From the NCBI GenBank assembly GCA_008501785.1, contig QQUD01000793.1:1-11638 (forward strand): DNA of 11,638 nucleotides, read 5' to 3'. The notes under the pieces are model-generated. The model made no database searches and was not told the DNA's origin. It worked only from the letters and a program-made list of their open reading frames with translations. How positions within the stretch are numbered: the first letter of the stretch is position 1; every line of letters starts with the position of its first letter. Positions 1 to 6,450 of the stretch are shown piece by piece. A program made the position numbers and the translations under genes. Origin of the DNA: Chloroflexota bacterium. Its GTDB lineage: Bacteria > Chloroflexota > Anaerolineae > Promineifilales > Promineifilaceae.

Positions 1-362
1 AAGTTGCGTATAGTGCGAAACAAGAGCAGGCGATTGCAGCTTTGCAGCGACGGATGACGACGGGAGGGGTGAATTCGCCAAGTGTGAAGGAGTGCAAAAC
101 GGCCGTTGGCGAAGACGTGTACCAATCACTTTTAGACCTGGGTCGGCTGAAACAAGTGAGCCATGATGTTGTTTATTCGGTCAAAATTTATGAGCAGCTT
201 ACGGGCAAGATTGTTACCTATTTGCAAAAACAGGGACAAATCAATGCGGCACAGGCGCGGGATATTTTAGGAACCAGCCGTAAGTATGCCATTGGACTAC
301 TAGAACACCTTGATGATATCAAGATTACGCGCCGAGTTGGTGATAACCGCGAGCTTTATTGA
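1..362 (+). CDS. selB: Selenocysteine-specific elongation factor SelB, C-terminal end (5' truncated by window)
   Basis: The reading frame is open from base 3 and stops with TGA at 360-362, leaving the last ~119 residues of a longer protein. The final ~50 residues form a winged-helix domain with the pattern that closes SelB proteins: an 'AQARDILGTSRKYA' helix-turn-helix followed by 'LLEHLDDIKITRRVGDNREL'. In SelB this fourth winged helix binds the SECIS hairpin of selenoprotein mRNAs, while the N-terminal EF-Tu-like GTPase half (upstream of the window) carries Sec-tRNA. An internal ATG at base 42 is not a credible start because in-frame coding continues upstream of it. One ACGGCCGT motif (99-106) lies inside, read as Thr-Ala-Val. 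I see no tRNA-Sec gene or SECIS-bearing gene here, so a selenocysteine system is implied only by this gene. Confidence 0.85.
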   Translation, partial: VAYSAKQEQAIAALQRRMTTGGVNSPSVKECKTAVGEDVYQSLLDLGRLKQVSHDVVYSVKIYEQLTGKIVTYLQKQGQINAAQARDILGTSRKYAIGLLEHLDDIKITRRVGDNRELY

Positions 363-399
363 GATTAGGAGATTAAGCGATTGGTTATGCCCTAATCTC
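361..399 (+). terminator. Inverted repeat overlapping the selB stop, possible terminator
   Basis: GAGATTAGG (361-369) and CCTAATCTC (391-399) form a perfect 9-bp inverted repeat around a 21-nt loop, starting one base into the selB stop codon. No T-run follows, so it is not a classic intrinsic terminator. It could be an mRNA-end structure or a protein site. Confidence 0.35.
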
Positions 400-490
400 T
401 AGACCCCAATTTCCAACCCCTTATTAATTTCCAATTTGAAGCTGATAGAGACCCAACCTATCTGCTGCTGCGCTACGGAAACCCCTTATT
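400..490. repeat. Short direct repeats in the selB-SDR spacer
   Basis: The spacer upstream of the SDR promoter holds two 9-nt direct repeats: AATTTCCAA at 408-416 and 426-434, and CCCCTTATT at 417-425 and 482-490. An open frame extends back to 436, but it lies upstream of the promoter and has no ribosome binding site, so I treat this stretch as non-coding. The repeats may be incidental. Confidence 0.3.
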
Positions 491-519
491 TTGCAAAATC
501 TCTTTCCTGCGTTTATATT
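491..519 (+). promoter_or_regulatory. Sigma70-like promoter for the SDR operon
   Basis: TTGCAA (491-496) and TATATT (514-519) are separated by exactly 17 bp, matching the -35 and -10 consensus at 4/6 and 5/6 positions. Transcription would start near 526, leaving a ~33-nt leader before the SDR start at 559. This placement argues against the longer ORF beginning at 436, whose first ~30 codons would lie upstream of the transcript. Confidence 0.5.
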
Positions 520-558
520 AAATTTGTCCACCAGTTAAAAGAACCATTTGGAGTGAAA

Positions 559-1347
559 ATGAATAAAAGCCCCAGTTTTGATCTGACAGATAAAGTTGCT
601 CTCATTACGGGTTCCTCTCGAGGTATTGGATTTGCAATGGCGCAGACTTATGCTGCCGCAGGTGCAAAAGTTGTGCTTGTTAGCCGCAAACAGGAAGCAC
701 TCGACGAGGCTGCTGTGCACATACAAGAAAATGGGGGCGTTGCCCTGCCCATTGCAGCGCATACCGGCAGTGATGAGGCGCTTGCTGAATTGATGGAAAA
801 AGTGACAAATGCATTTGGTGGGGTTGATATTGTGGTTAACAATGCAGCGACCAATCCACATTTTGGGCCGATGCTGACTGCCTCTGAAAGTCAGTGGGAT
901 AAGATTTTATCGGTGAATGTGAAAGGATATTTCCGCGTTGTAAAAATGTGTGTGCCGAGCATGAAGGCGCGTGGCGGTGGCAAGGTAATCAATGTGGCTT
1001 CTGTGGCAGGATTGACGCCAGGGCCAGGGATGGGGGTGTACAGTGTGAGCAAAGCGGCCGTTTTGATGATGACTGAGGTGTTGGCGGTGGAACTGGCGGC
1101 TGATAACATTCAAGTTAACGCGATTGCGCCAGGTTTTGTCAAAACACAATTCAGTGCTGCTATCTGGAACAACCCTCAAATTAACGACATGGTGACAAAA
1201 AGTATCCCCCAAGGACGCATGGCCACGCCAAACGAGCTGGCTGGCATTGCGCTTTATCTGGCATCCGATGCATCTAGTTTTACTACTGGAGCAACATTTG
1301 TCGTTGATGGTGGTCAGATAGTAGGGAATTTGGTCGGAAAGCAGTAA
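559..1347 (+). CDS. Short-chain dehydrogenase/reductase (classical SDR, FabG/DHRS4-like)
   Basis: This is a 262-aa NAD(P)-dependent oxidoreductase of the classical SDR family, at the usual family length. From the ATG at 559 the cofactor motif TGSSRGIG spans residues 17-24, NNAA 94-97, and the catalytic tetrad reads N120, S148, Y161 and K165 (YSVSK). The PG motif (IAPGF) follows and the C-terminus has the typical [10 protein letters not shown] chose ATG 559 because GGAG lies at 550-553, a promoter sits just upstream, and the family's beta-1 strand begins ~10 residues in; GTG 553 is an alternative. The acyl-CoA dehydrogenase gene follows after 22 nt. In that context it probably reduces a ketone or oxidises a secondary alcohol on an acyl-CoA, for example a 4-oxoacyl-CoA as LvaD does (inference). 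A near-match GCGGCCGT occurs at 1054. Confidence 0.88.
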   Translation: MNKSPSFDLTDKVALITGSSRGIGFAMAQTYAAAGAKVVLVSRKQEALDEAAVHIQENGGVALPIAAHTGSDEALAELMEKVTNAFGGVDIVVNNAATNPHFGPMLTASESQWDKILSVNVKGYFRVVKMCVPSMKARGGGKVINVASVAGLTPGPGMGVYSVSKAAVLMMTEVLAVELAADNIQVNAIAPGFVKTQFSAAIWNNPQINDMVTKSIPQGRMATPNELAGIALYLASDASSFTTGATFVVDGGQIVGNLVGKQ

Positions 1348-1369
1348 GTGCGATGCACCGGGAGGAAGC

Positions 1370-2557
1370 ATGATTCCAATTTCGACTGAGATGAAAGCGA
1401 TTTTAGGTACGATTCGTGAGATTGTGCGGGAAGAGTTGCTGCCGTTGGAGGCTGAGTTTTTGCATAAAGGCTTTTTGGCTGTGCAGCCTGTGTTGAACGA
1501 AAAGCGCCAAATGGTAAAAAAGCTGGGTTTCTGGTTGCCACAGGTTTCGGCTGAGTATGGGGGCATGGGGTTGAGTTTGTTTGAGCATGGGTTAGTGAGT
1601 CAGGAGTTGGGACAGGTGGCGTTTGGGCATTATGTGTTTAACTGTCAAGCGCCTGATGCTGGCAATATGGAGATTTTGATTGATCATGGCACGCCAGAAC
1701 AGCAGGCGCAATTTTTAACGCCGCTGCTCAATGGAGACATTCGCAGTTGCTTCTCGATGACGGAGCCGGAACATGCAGGCTCTAATCCGACGATGATGAG
1801 CACAACGGCCGTTAAAGACAACACGGATTACATCATCAACGGTCAAAAATGGTTTACCACCGGCGCTGATGGTGCTGCTTTTGCGGTTGTAATGGCGATT
1901 ACGAATCCAGAAGCTGGTAAACACGGCCGTGCCAGCCAAATTTTAGTACTGCTGGACAGTCCTGGTTTTGAATTGATTCGCAATATTTCAGTGATGGGTG
2001 AGGCGGGAGATGGCTGGGCCAGTCATGGCGAAGTGCTGTACCACAATGTGCGTGTGCCGCAGAGCAATTTGCTGGGAAAAGAGGGGCATGGTTTTGCCAT
2101 TGCGCAAGAACGGTTGGGTCCTGGGCGGATTCATCACTGTATGCGCTGGATTGGCATTTGTGAACGTGCGTTTGACTTGATGTGCAGCTATGCGTTGCTG
2201 CGTGAGTTGGCTCCTGGTCGCACAATTGCTGATCAGCAGACCATTCAAACTTGGGTGGCTGAACTTCGTGCCGACATTAACGCTGCACGACTAATGGTGC
2301 TGGATACGGCATATAAAATTGACCACGAGGGCCAATATGCGGCTCGTGATGAGATTTCACTGATCAAATTTCATGTGGCGGGCGTGTTGCAAAATGTGCT
2401 GGATCGGGCGATTCAGGTGCATGGCGGACTGGGTATGACGGACGATACGCCACTGGCTTATTGGTTCCGTCATGAGCGGGCTGCTCGCATTTACGATGGT
2501 CCCGACGAGGTGCATAAATGGTCAGTGGCAAGGCGAATATTTGCACGGTATCGGTAG
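1370..2557 (+). CDS. Acyl-CoA dehydrogenase, ACAD10/ACAD11/LvaC-like
   Basis: A full-length (395 aa) flavin-dependent acyl-CoA dehydrogenase. The FAD/substrate motif SMTEPEHAGSNP is at residues 129-140, followed by 'NGQKWFTTGADGA', the alpha-helical segment 'ERLGPGRIHHCMR', 'QVHGGLGM', and 'YDGPDEVH' at 375-382. Ordinary acyl-CoA dehydrogenases have Glu as the catalytic base in a YEG-type motif here; this protein has Asp376 in a DGPDEVH motif, which I associate with ACAD10/ACAD11-type enzymes. The start has GGAGG at 1361-1365. It sits between an SDR and an APH-type kinase, the same trio as the Lva system, where the dehydrogenase homologue handles a 4-phosphoacyl-CoA. That role is inferred; plain alpha,beta-dehydrogenation of an acyl-CoA remains possible. 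ACGGCCGT occurs at 1805 and 1923. Confidence 0.88.
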   Translation: MIPISTEMKAILGTIREIVREELLPLEAEFLHKGFLAVQPVLNEKRQMVKKLGFWLPQVSAEYGGMGLSLFEHGLVSQELGQVAFGHYVFNCQAPDAGNMEILIDHGTPEQQAQFLTPLLNGDIRSCFSMTEPEHAGSNPTMMSTTAVKDNTDYIINGQKWFTTGADGAAFAVVMAITNPEAGKHGRASQILVLLDSPGFELIRNISVMGEAGDGWASHGEVLYHNVRVPQSNLLGKEGHGFAIAQERLGPGRIHHCMRWIGICERAFDLMCSYALLRELAPGRTIADQQTIQTWVAELRADINAARLMVLDTAYKIDHEGQYAARDEISLIKFHVAGVLQNVLDRAIQVHGGLGMTDDTPLAYWFRHERAARIYDGPDEVHKWSVARRIFARYR

Positions 2558-2564
2558 GGAGCGG

Positions 2565-2585
2565 TCAGGTATCAGGTATCAGGTT
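2565..2585. repeat. Three tandem copies of a 7-nt repeat
   Basis: TCAGGTA (2565-2571), TCAGGTA (2572-2578) and TCAGGTT (2579-2585) lie head to tail just after the acyl-CoA dehydrogenase stop. This is a short tandem heptamer array that could expand or contract by slippage. Confidence 0.7.
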
Positions 2586-2605
2586 TTGGCTATAAGCTTG
2601 ATCCC

Positions 2606-2670
2606 ATCTTCCCGGAAGTTTTTGGTGGTTTAAGCTTAGTGTGGGCAACTTCCGGGAAGATTTGTTGCCC
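2606..2670 (+). promoter_or_regulatory. Nested inverted repeats between dehydrogenase and kinase genes
   Basis: A perfect 15-bp inverted repeat pairs 2606-2620 with 2647-2661 across a 26-nt loop. Each arm contains CTTCC-N-GGAAG, itself an odd palindrome. A second hairpin, GGGCAAC (2643-2649) with GTTGCCC (2664-2670), overlaps the right arm, so the two are mutually exclusive. The kinase ribosome binding site (AGGAG, 2671-2675) begins immediately after. The arrangement could be an attenuator, an RNA-processing site or a dimeric repressor operator; there is no T-run typical of a terminator. Confidence 0.55.
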
Positions 2671-2681
2671 AGGAGAAGTGG

Positions 2682-3731
2682 ATGGATAACGACACAATTG
2701 AGGTTCGGCTCGATGAACGATTTGAAGAAGGTAGACTTGCTGATTATTTGCGAGATAAGTTGCCTGGTGCGGAAAACCCATTGCAGGTGCGGCAGTTTGG
2801 GGGTGGGGCGGCTAATCTGACGTATTTGCTGGATTTTGGTACACATGAATATGTGCTGCGGCGACCGCCTTTAGGTCCGGTGGCCAAGTCGGCGCATGAC
2901 ATGGCGCGGGAATATAAAGTGCTTTCTGTGCTGCATCAAGCGCTGCCGAGTGCGCCTAAAGCGTTTTTGTATTGTGATGATGTTGATGTGATTGGTGCAG
3001 ATTTTTTTGTGATGGAACGGCTGCATGGGGTTGTGGTGCGAAAGTCTATGCCGGAGACGTTTGCCGGGATGCCGGATGCAGCGCGTCGGATGAGTGGCGC
3101 ACTGGTGGATGCGTTGGCGGCGTTTCATGCTGTGGATTATGAGGCGATTGGGTTGGGTGATTTGGGTCGTCCTGATGGATTTTTGGCGCGTCAGATTGAT
3201 GGCTGGTATCGACGATGGAACCATGCAAAAATTGAGGATTTAGATGAGATGGACCGGTTGCATCGTTGGTTGCAAGACAACTTACCGGCGACAAGTATGT
3301 TTTCTTTGGTACACAATGATTACAAATTGGATAATGTGATGTTTGCGGAGGATGATCCGGGTCATGTTGTCGGGATTTTTGATTGGGATATGTGTACGTT
3401 GGGTGATCCGTTGTCTGATTTGGGGGCATTGCTTTGTTATTGGAGTGAGCCAACGGATCCGGCTTATTATCGGGCGATGGCGATGATGCCGACGGAGGAT
3501 ATGGGTTTTATGACGCGGGATGAGTTGGTGGCGCGGTATGAGGTGGTAAACGGCCGTTCCCTCACCAACATCAACTTTTATCATGCACTTGGTTTGTTTC
3601 GTGTATCGGTCATTATTGCCCAAATTTTCATTCGCTTTCATCGGGGGCAAACACAGGATAAGCGATTTGCTGCATTTGGTCGTATGATACCCCTGATGGC
3701 AAAGGTTGGTTTAGAAGTAGCGAGAGGTTGA
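2682..3731 (+). CDS. Phosphotransferase family protein (APH/ACAD10-11 kinase-domain-like)
   Basis: A 349-aa aminoglycoside-phosphotransferase-fold kinase. The N-lobe has the glycine-rich 'FGGGAANLTYLL' loop and 'YVLRRPPLGPVAKSAHDMAREY'. The catalytic loop HNDYKLDN is at residues 211-218 (Asp213 catalytic, Asn218 metal), and the metal-binding DWD at 234-236 sits in 'IFDWDMCTLGDPLSDLG'. The RRPPxG element and the pairing with an ACAD10/11-like dehydrogenase point to the acyl-CoA kinase subfamily (LvaA, and the kinase half of ACAD10/11, which phosphorylates 4-hydroxyacyl-CoA) rather than drug resistance. The start has AGGAG at 2671-2675. It is separated from the dehydrogenase by 124 nt of structured spacer. 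Much of the gene is markedly C-poor on the + strand until ACGGCCGT at 3550, after which C becomes frequent. Confidence 0.85.
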   Translation: MDNDTIEVRLDERFEEGRLADYLRDKLPGAENPLQVRQFGGGAANLTYLLDFGTHEYVLRRPPLGPVAKSAHDMAREYKVLSVLHQALPSAPKAFLYCDDVDVIGADFFVMERLHGVVVRKSMPETFAGMPDAARRMSGALVDALAAFHAVDYEAIGLGDLGRPDGFLARQIDGWYRRWNHAKIEDLDEMDRLHRWLQDNLPATSMFSLVHNDYKLDNVMFAEDDPGHVVGIFDWDMCTLGDPLSDLGALLCYWSEPTDPAYYRAMAMMPTEDMGFMTRDELVARYEVVNGRSLTNINFYHALGLFRVSVIIAQIFIRFHRGQTQDKRFAAFGRMIPLMAKVGLEVARG

Positions 3732-3814
3732 TTGTTTTGGAAGGGAGTTGCTTGAGATTTCGAAACATTTGGTACAGACTGCTCATACAAGAAGTTTCTA
3801 TTGTCTAGTAAAAA

Positions 3815-3845
3815 ATGATAATTAATCATCTTTATATGGTAGAAT
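3815..3845 (+). promoter_or_regulatory. Possible operator and -10 upstream of the histidine kinase
   Basis: In the 139-nt spacer after the kinase gene, ATGAT (3815-3819) and ATCAT (3825-3829) make an inverted repeat around AATTA, and a -10-like TAGAAT lies at 3840-3845. There is no convincing -35 at the right distance. The TGATAAT half-site recalls a Fur half-site, but the other half does not fit. The rest of the spacer shows nothing else I can name. Confidence 0.25.
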
Positions 3846-3870
3846 GCCATGAGAAATTTGGGAAGTTTAT

Positions 3871-5112
3871 ATGGTGCATCCTTTGAAACGAACAACACAA
3901 CAACTAAAAAAACTACAGGTATCGGAGCCATCCTCATTGTCTTCAAAATCTGCAAATAAAATGTTGCTCAATTTATTGATAAATGTGAAAGGTGATATTT
4001 TGGAATCAACTGGCGATGATGTTTTTTATCGTGAAGGTGAAGTTGTCTTTCATGAAGGGGAATTGGCGGATGCATGTTTTTTGATTCAAGACGGCCGTGT
4101 TGCGGTTGTAATGGGGGACTTAGATGAGCCAACCTCCGTCTTGCATCGTGGCCCTGGTGAAATCATTGGTGAAATGGCACTCTTGGAAGGACAACCACGA
4201 TCTGCTTCTATTGTGGCTTTAGAAGACGTGCGTTTGATGCGTATTGAAAGAGAAAGTTTTGAAAAGCTGTTGCAAATCGATCCGGTTATCACAAAAAATT
4301 TATTGTCGATGCTCAGTTACCGATTGCGGAATGCGCATCATCTTAATAAATCTAATGTACAAAAGCGTCTTTTTTTATCGGGCAAACTTGCCGATCTTGA
4401 AGAGAAAAATGAAATATTGGAAGAAATTGAGCGGGTGCGGCAGGAAACGATTGATTTAATCGTCCATGATTTACGAAATCCGCTGGCTAATTTGTTTGGT
4501 ACTTTGAAAATGTTTGAGTCAGTTTTACCTGATGAATTTTGGCATGAACATGGCGATTTGATGGCTATTGCACAACTGGCTTATCAACGGATGAGGCGAC
4601 TGGTTGACTCTTTGTTAGATATGCGTGGCATGGAAACGGGTGAATATGAGTTGGCGTTAACGGCCGTTGACTTGCGCACCCTCATCGAAGAAACAGTTAA
4701 ATTGTCCGCTTTTGTGATTGAACGACGATTTATCAATGTCTGTTTTTTGATGCCACAGCATCAGGTAATGGTGCTCATTGATGAAGATATGATCCGACGT
4801 GTGCTGGCAAATTTGGTTGATAATGCGCTTAAACACCTTCCTGAAAAAGGTGATTTGACGCTTCAATTAGACCGGTTTGAAACATATTGTCAGGTTAGTG
4901 TGATGGATAATGGGATAGGTATTCCTGCTGAAGACCACGCTACAATTTTTGAACCATTTGCTCAGATTGATGGCGAGCGTAAACGGCGTAGAGGGTATGG
5001 TTTGGGGTTAACGTTTGTGAGTCGAGCCATGGAAGCACATAACGGCCGTGTTTGGGTAGAAACGGGTGATGGTGGTGTTGGTAGCAAGTTTGTGTTCACG
5101 CTTCCTGTGTAA
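3871..5112 (+). CDS. Cytosolic sensor histidine kinase with N-terminal cyclic-nucleotide-binding domain
   Basis: A 413-aa protein with no signal peptide or membrane segment. Residues ~45-150 are a CRP-like cyclic-nucleotide-binding domain whose phosphate-binding cassette reads GEMALLEGQPRSAS (100-113), keeping the Glu and Arg that contact cyclic nucleotides. A charged, coiled-coil-like linker ('KLADLEEKNEILEEIERVRQE') leads to the HisKA H-box HDLRNPL with phosphoacceptor His199. The ATPase domain has the N-box NLVDNALKH from N314, G1 DNGIG (346-350), FEPFAQ, and G2 GYGLGL. It presumably autophosphorylates in response to a bound ligand. No response regulator is adjacent, so it is an orphan kinase here. 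The start at 3871 has GGGAAG at 3860-3865. ACGGCCGT occurs at 4091, 4660 and 5042. Confidence 0.88.
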   Translation: MVHPLKRTTQQLKKLQVSEPSSLSSKSANKMLLNLLINVKGDILESTGDDVFYREGEVVFHEGELADACFLIQDGRVAVVMGDLDEPTSVLHRGPGEIIGEMALLEGQPRSASIVALEDVRLMRIERESFEKLLQIDPVITKNLLSMLSYRLRNAHHLNKSNVQKRLFLSGKLADLEEKNEILEEIERVRQETIDLIVHDLRNPLANLFGTLKMFESVLPDEFWHEHGDLMAIAQLAYQRMRRLVDSLLDMRGMETGEYELALTAVDLRTLIEETVKLSAFVIERRFINVCFLMPQHQVMVLIDEDMIRRVLANLVDNALKHLPEKGDLTLQLDRFETYCQVSVMDNGIGIPAEDHATIFEPFAQIDGERKRRRGYGLGLTFVSRAMEAHNGRVWVETGDGGVGSKFVFTLPV

Positions 5113-5191
5113 AAATCAATAGACATCCTCATATTTCAACGAATTAGACTGAAGCCTACAACGGTCTTACATTCTTTCAAAAGGATTTTCA

Positions 5192-5884
5192 ATGAAATTT
5201 AAACGTGTAACGCTGGAAAATTGCCATGAGGCAAGCGGTCTTGTCGTTGTGATTGACGTGCTGCGGGCATTTACAACGGCGGCCTTTGCTTTTGGGGCTG
5301 GTGCCGAAAAGATTTTGTTGGTTAGTACGGTTGATGAAGCACTCGTTTTACGTAATCGGTTCTCGAAAGCATTTGTCATGGGTGAGGTGTTTGGCGTGAA
5401 GCCTGACAGTTTTGATTTTGATAATTCACCCTATACGATTTCGCGGACTGATGTAAACGGCCGTGTTCTCATCCAGCGTACCAGTGCCGGTACACAAGGT
5501 GTTGTTTGCAGTGCTGGAGCAGAAATATTGTTAACTGGCAGCTTTGTCTGTGCGCAGGCGACAGTTGATTTTATCAATCAAGTGCAGCCCGAATGGGTCA
5601 CATTTGTGATTACCGGCATCCGTGAAGGTGGGTATGGGGATGAAGATACGGCACTGGCCGATTATTTAGAGATGTTGCTGCGGAAACAAACCGTTGAGGC
5701 CAAACCCTATCTTGATAGAGTGCGCCAATCGATTTCCGGTCTTAAGTTTGCAGAGGCAGATCGCTCGCTTTCTTATTCCCATGATTTGGCATGTGCTGTT
5801 AATCTAGATCGATTTTCGTTTGCCATGCAGGTGCAGAATCAGGATAATCGGCTTGTTTTAAAGCCTGTAACATCATTCCAGTAA
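5192..5884 (+). CDS. 2-phosphosulfolactate phosphatase (ComB) family protein
   Basis: A 230-aa protein with ComB-family hallmarks: 'VVVIDVLRAFTTAAFAFGAGAEKI' near the N-terminus, 'MGEVFGVKPDSFDFDNSP' ending at N78-S79-P80, and the 'RTSAGTQG' loop at 96-103. ComB enzymes are Mg-dependent phosphatases that convert 2-phosphosulfolactate to sulfolactate in coenzyme M synthesis. Many bacteria without known CoM synthesis carry homologues whose true substrate is unclear, so the specific reaction is uncertain here. The start has AAGGA at 5181-5185. The 79-nt leader has no strong promoter that I can see. A Nudix gene follows 25 nt downstream. ACGGCCGT occurs at 5457. Confidence 0.8.
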   Translation: MKFKRVTLENCHEASGLVVVIDVLRAFTTAAFAFGAGAEKILLVSTVDEALVLRNRFSKAFVMGEVFGVKPDSFDFDNSPYTISRTDVNGRVLIQRTSAGTQGVVCSAGAEILLTGSFVCAQATVDFINQVQPEWVTFVITGIREGGYGDEDTALADYLEMLLRKQTVEAKPYLDRVRQSISGLKFAEADRSLSYSHDLACAVNLDRFSFAMQVQNQDNRLVLKPVTSFQ

Positions 5885-5909
5885 CAATTTTACATGGGTG
5901 AAGGAGTTT

Positions 5910-6437
5910 ATGAGAAAAGATACATTGCCTTCTATTCAAGGCGCACCGCCCCGGAGTCGCATTTTTCCAGCGTATCCGATTGCTGTTCAAGCTTTAATCA
6001 TTGATGACGATGAACGATTTCTGTTGCTTTCTAGCCCGACCCGAAATGGACACAATGAGTGGCAAACGATCAGCGGTGGCTTGGATGCGAATGAGACTGT
6101 TTTGGATGGGGTGCTGCGTGAGGTGAAGGAGGAAGGTGGGGAGGATTTGCGGGTACGGCCGTTAACTGTCATTCACTCCCAAACTTTTTCATTTGACACC
6201 AATATTCCCTTTATGATAGGCATCTACTATTTGCTGGCTTATGCAGGAGGGAATGTGGTTCCGGGTGATGATATGCGTGATGCGCAGTTTCGTTGGTGGA
6301 CATTGGATGAGATGCGGCAGCATGACATCAAGTTTCATCCATCAACTCATTTGTGGATGATGGAGCGATGTGTGGAGATGGTTAGGGTGTGGGGAAAACG
6401 GCCGTTATCTTCCACCACTTTACAACCGCCCCTCTAA
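5910..6437 (+). CDS. Nudix hydrolase
   Basis: A 175-aa protein with a canonical Nudix box from G56: G-x5-E-x7-REV-x-EE-x-G (GGLDANE ... REVKEEGG), the Mg-binding site that cleaves nucleoside diphosphates linked to another moiety. The substrate cannot be read from sequence. I prefer ATG 5910, preceded by AAGGAG at 5901-5906 (spacing of only 3 nt), over the in-frame GTG 5898, which has no ribosome binding site. The gene follows the ComB-like gene closely and precedes the metallo-hydrolase by 13 nt, suggesting one transcript. ACGGCCGT copies at 6155 and 6398 are both read as Arg-Pro-Leu. The C-terminal tail after 6398 (SSTTLQPPL) is low-complexity and its coding strand switches abruptly from G-rich to C-rich. 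Confidence 0.82.
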   Translation: MRKDTLPSIQGAPPRSRIFPAYPIAVQALIIDDDERFLLLSSPTRNGHNEWQTISGGLDANETVLDGVLREVKEEGGEDLRVRPLTVIHSQTFSFDTNIPFMIGIYYLLAYAGGNVVPGDDMRDAQFRWWTLDEMRQHDIKFHPSTHLWMMERCVEMVRVWGKRPLSSTTLQPPL

Positions 6438-6450
6438 GATAAATATAACC

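Noticed and set aside
436..558. N-terminal extension of the SDR frame back to base 436
   Set aside because: No ribosome binding site, lies upstream of a good promoter, and the added residues do not resemble SDR sequence; ATG 559 has GGAG at proper spacing.
1054..1061. GCGGCCGT in the SDR gene as a 19th copy of the palindrome
   Set aside because: It differs at the first base and breaks the palindrome; kept as a near-match only.
3815..3829. Fur or FNR box upstream of the histidine kinase
   Set aside because: Only one half-site resembles Fur, and the 5-nt spacing does not fit the FNR consensus; kept only as a weak possible operator.
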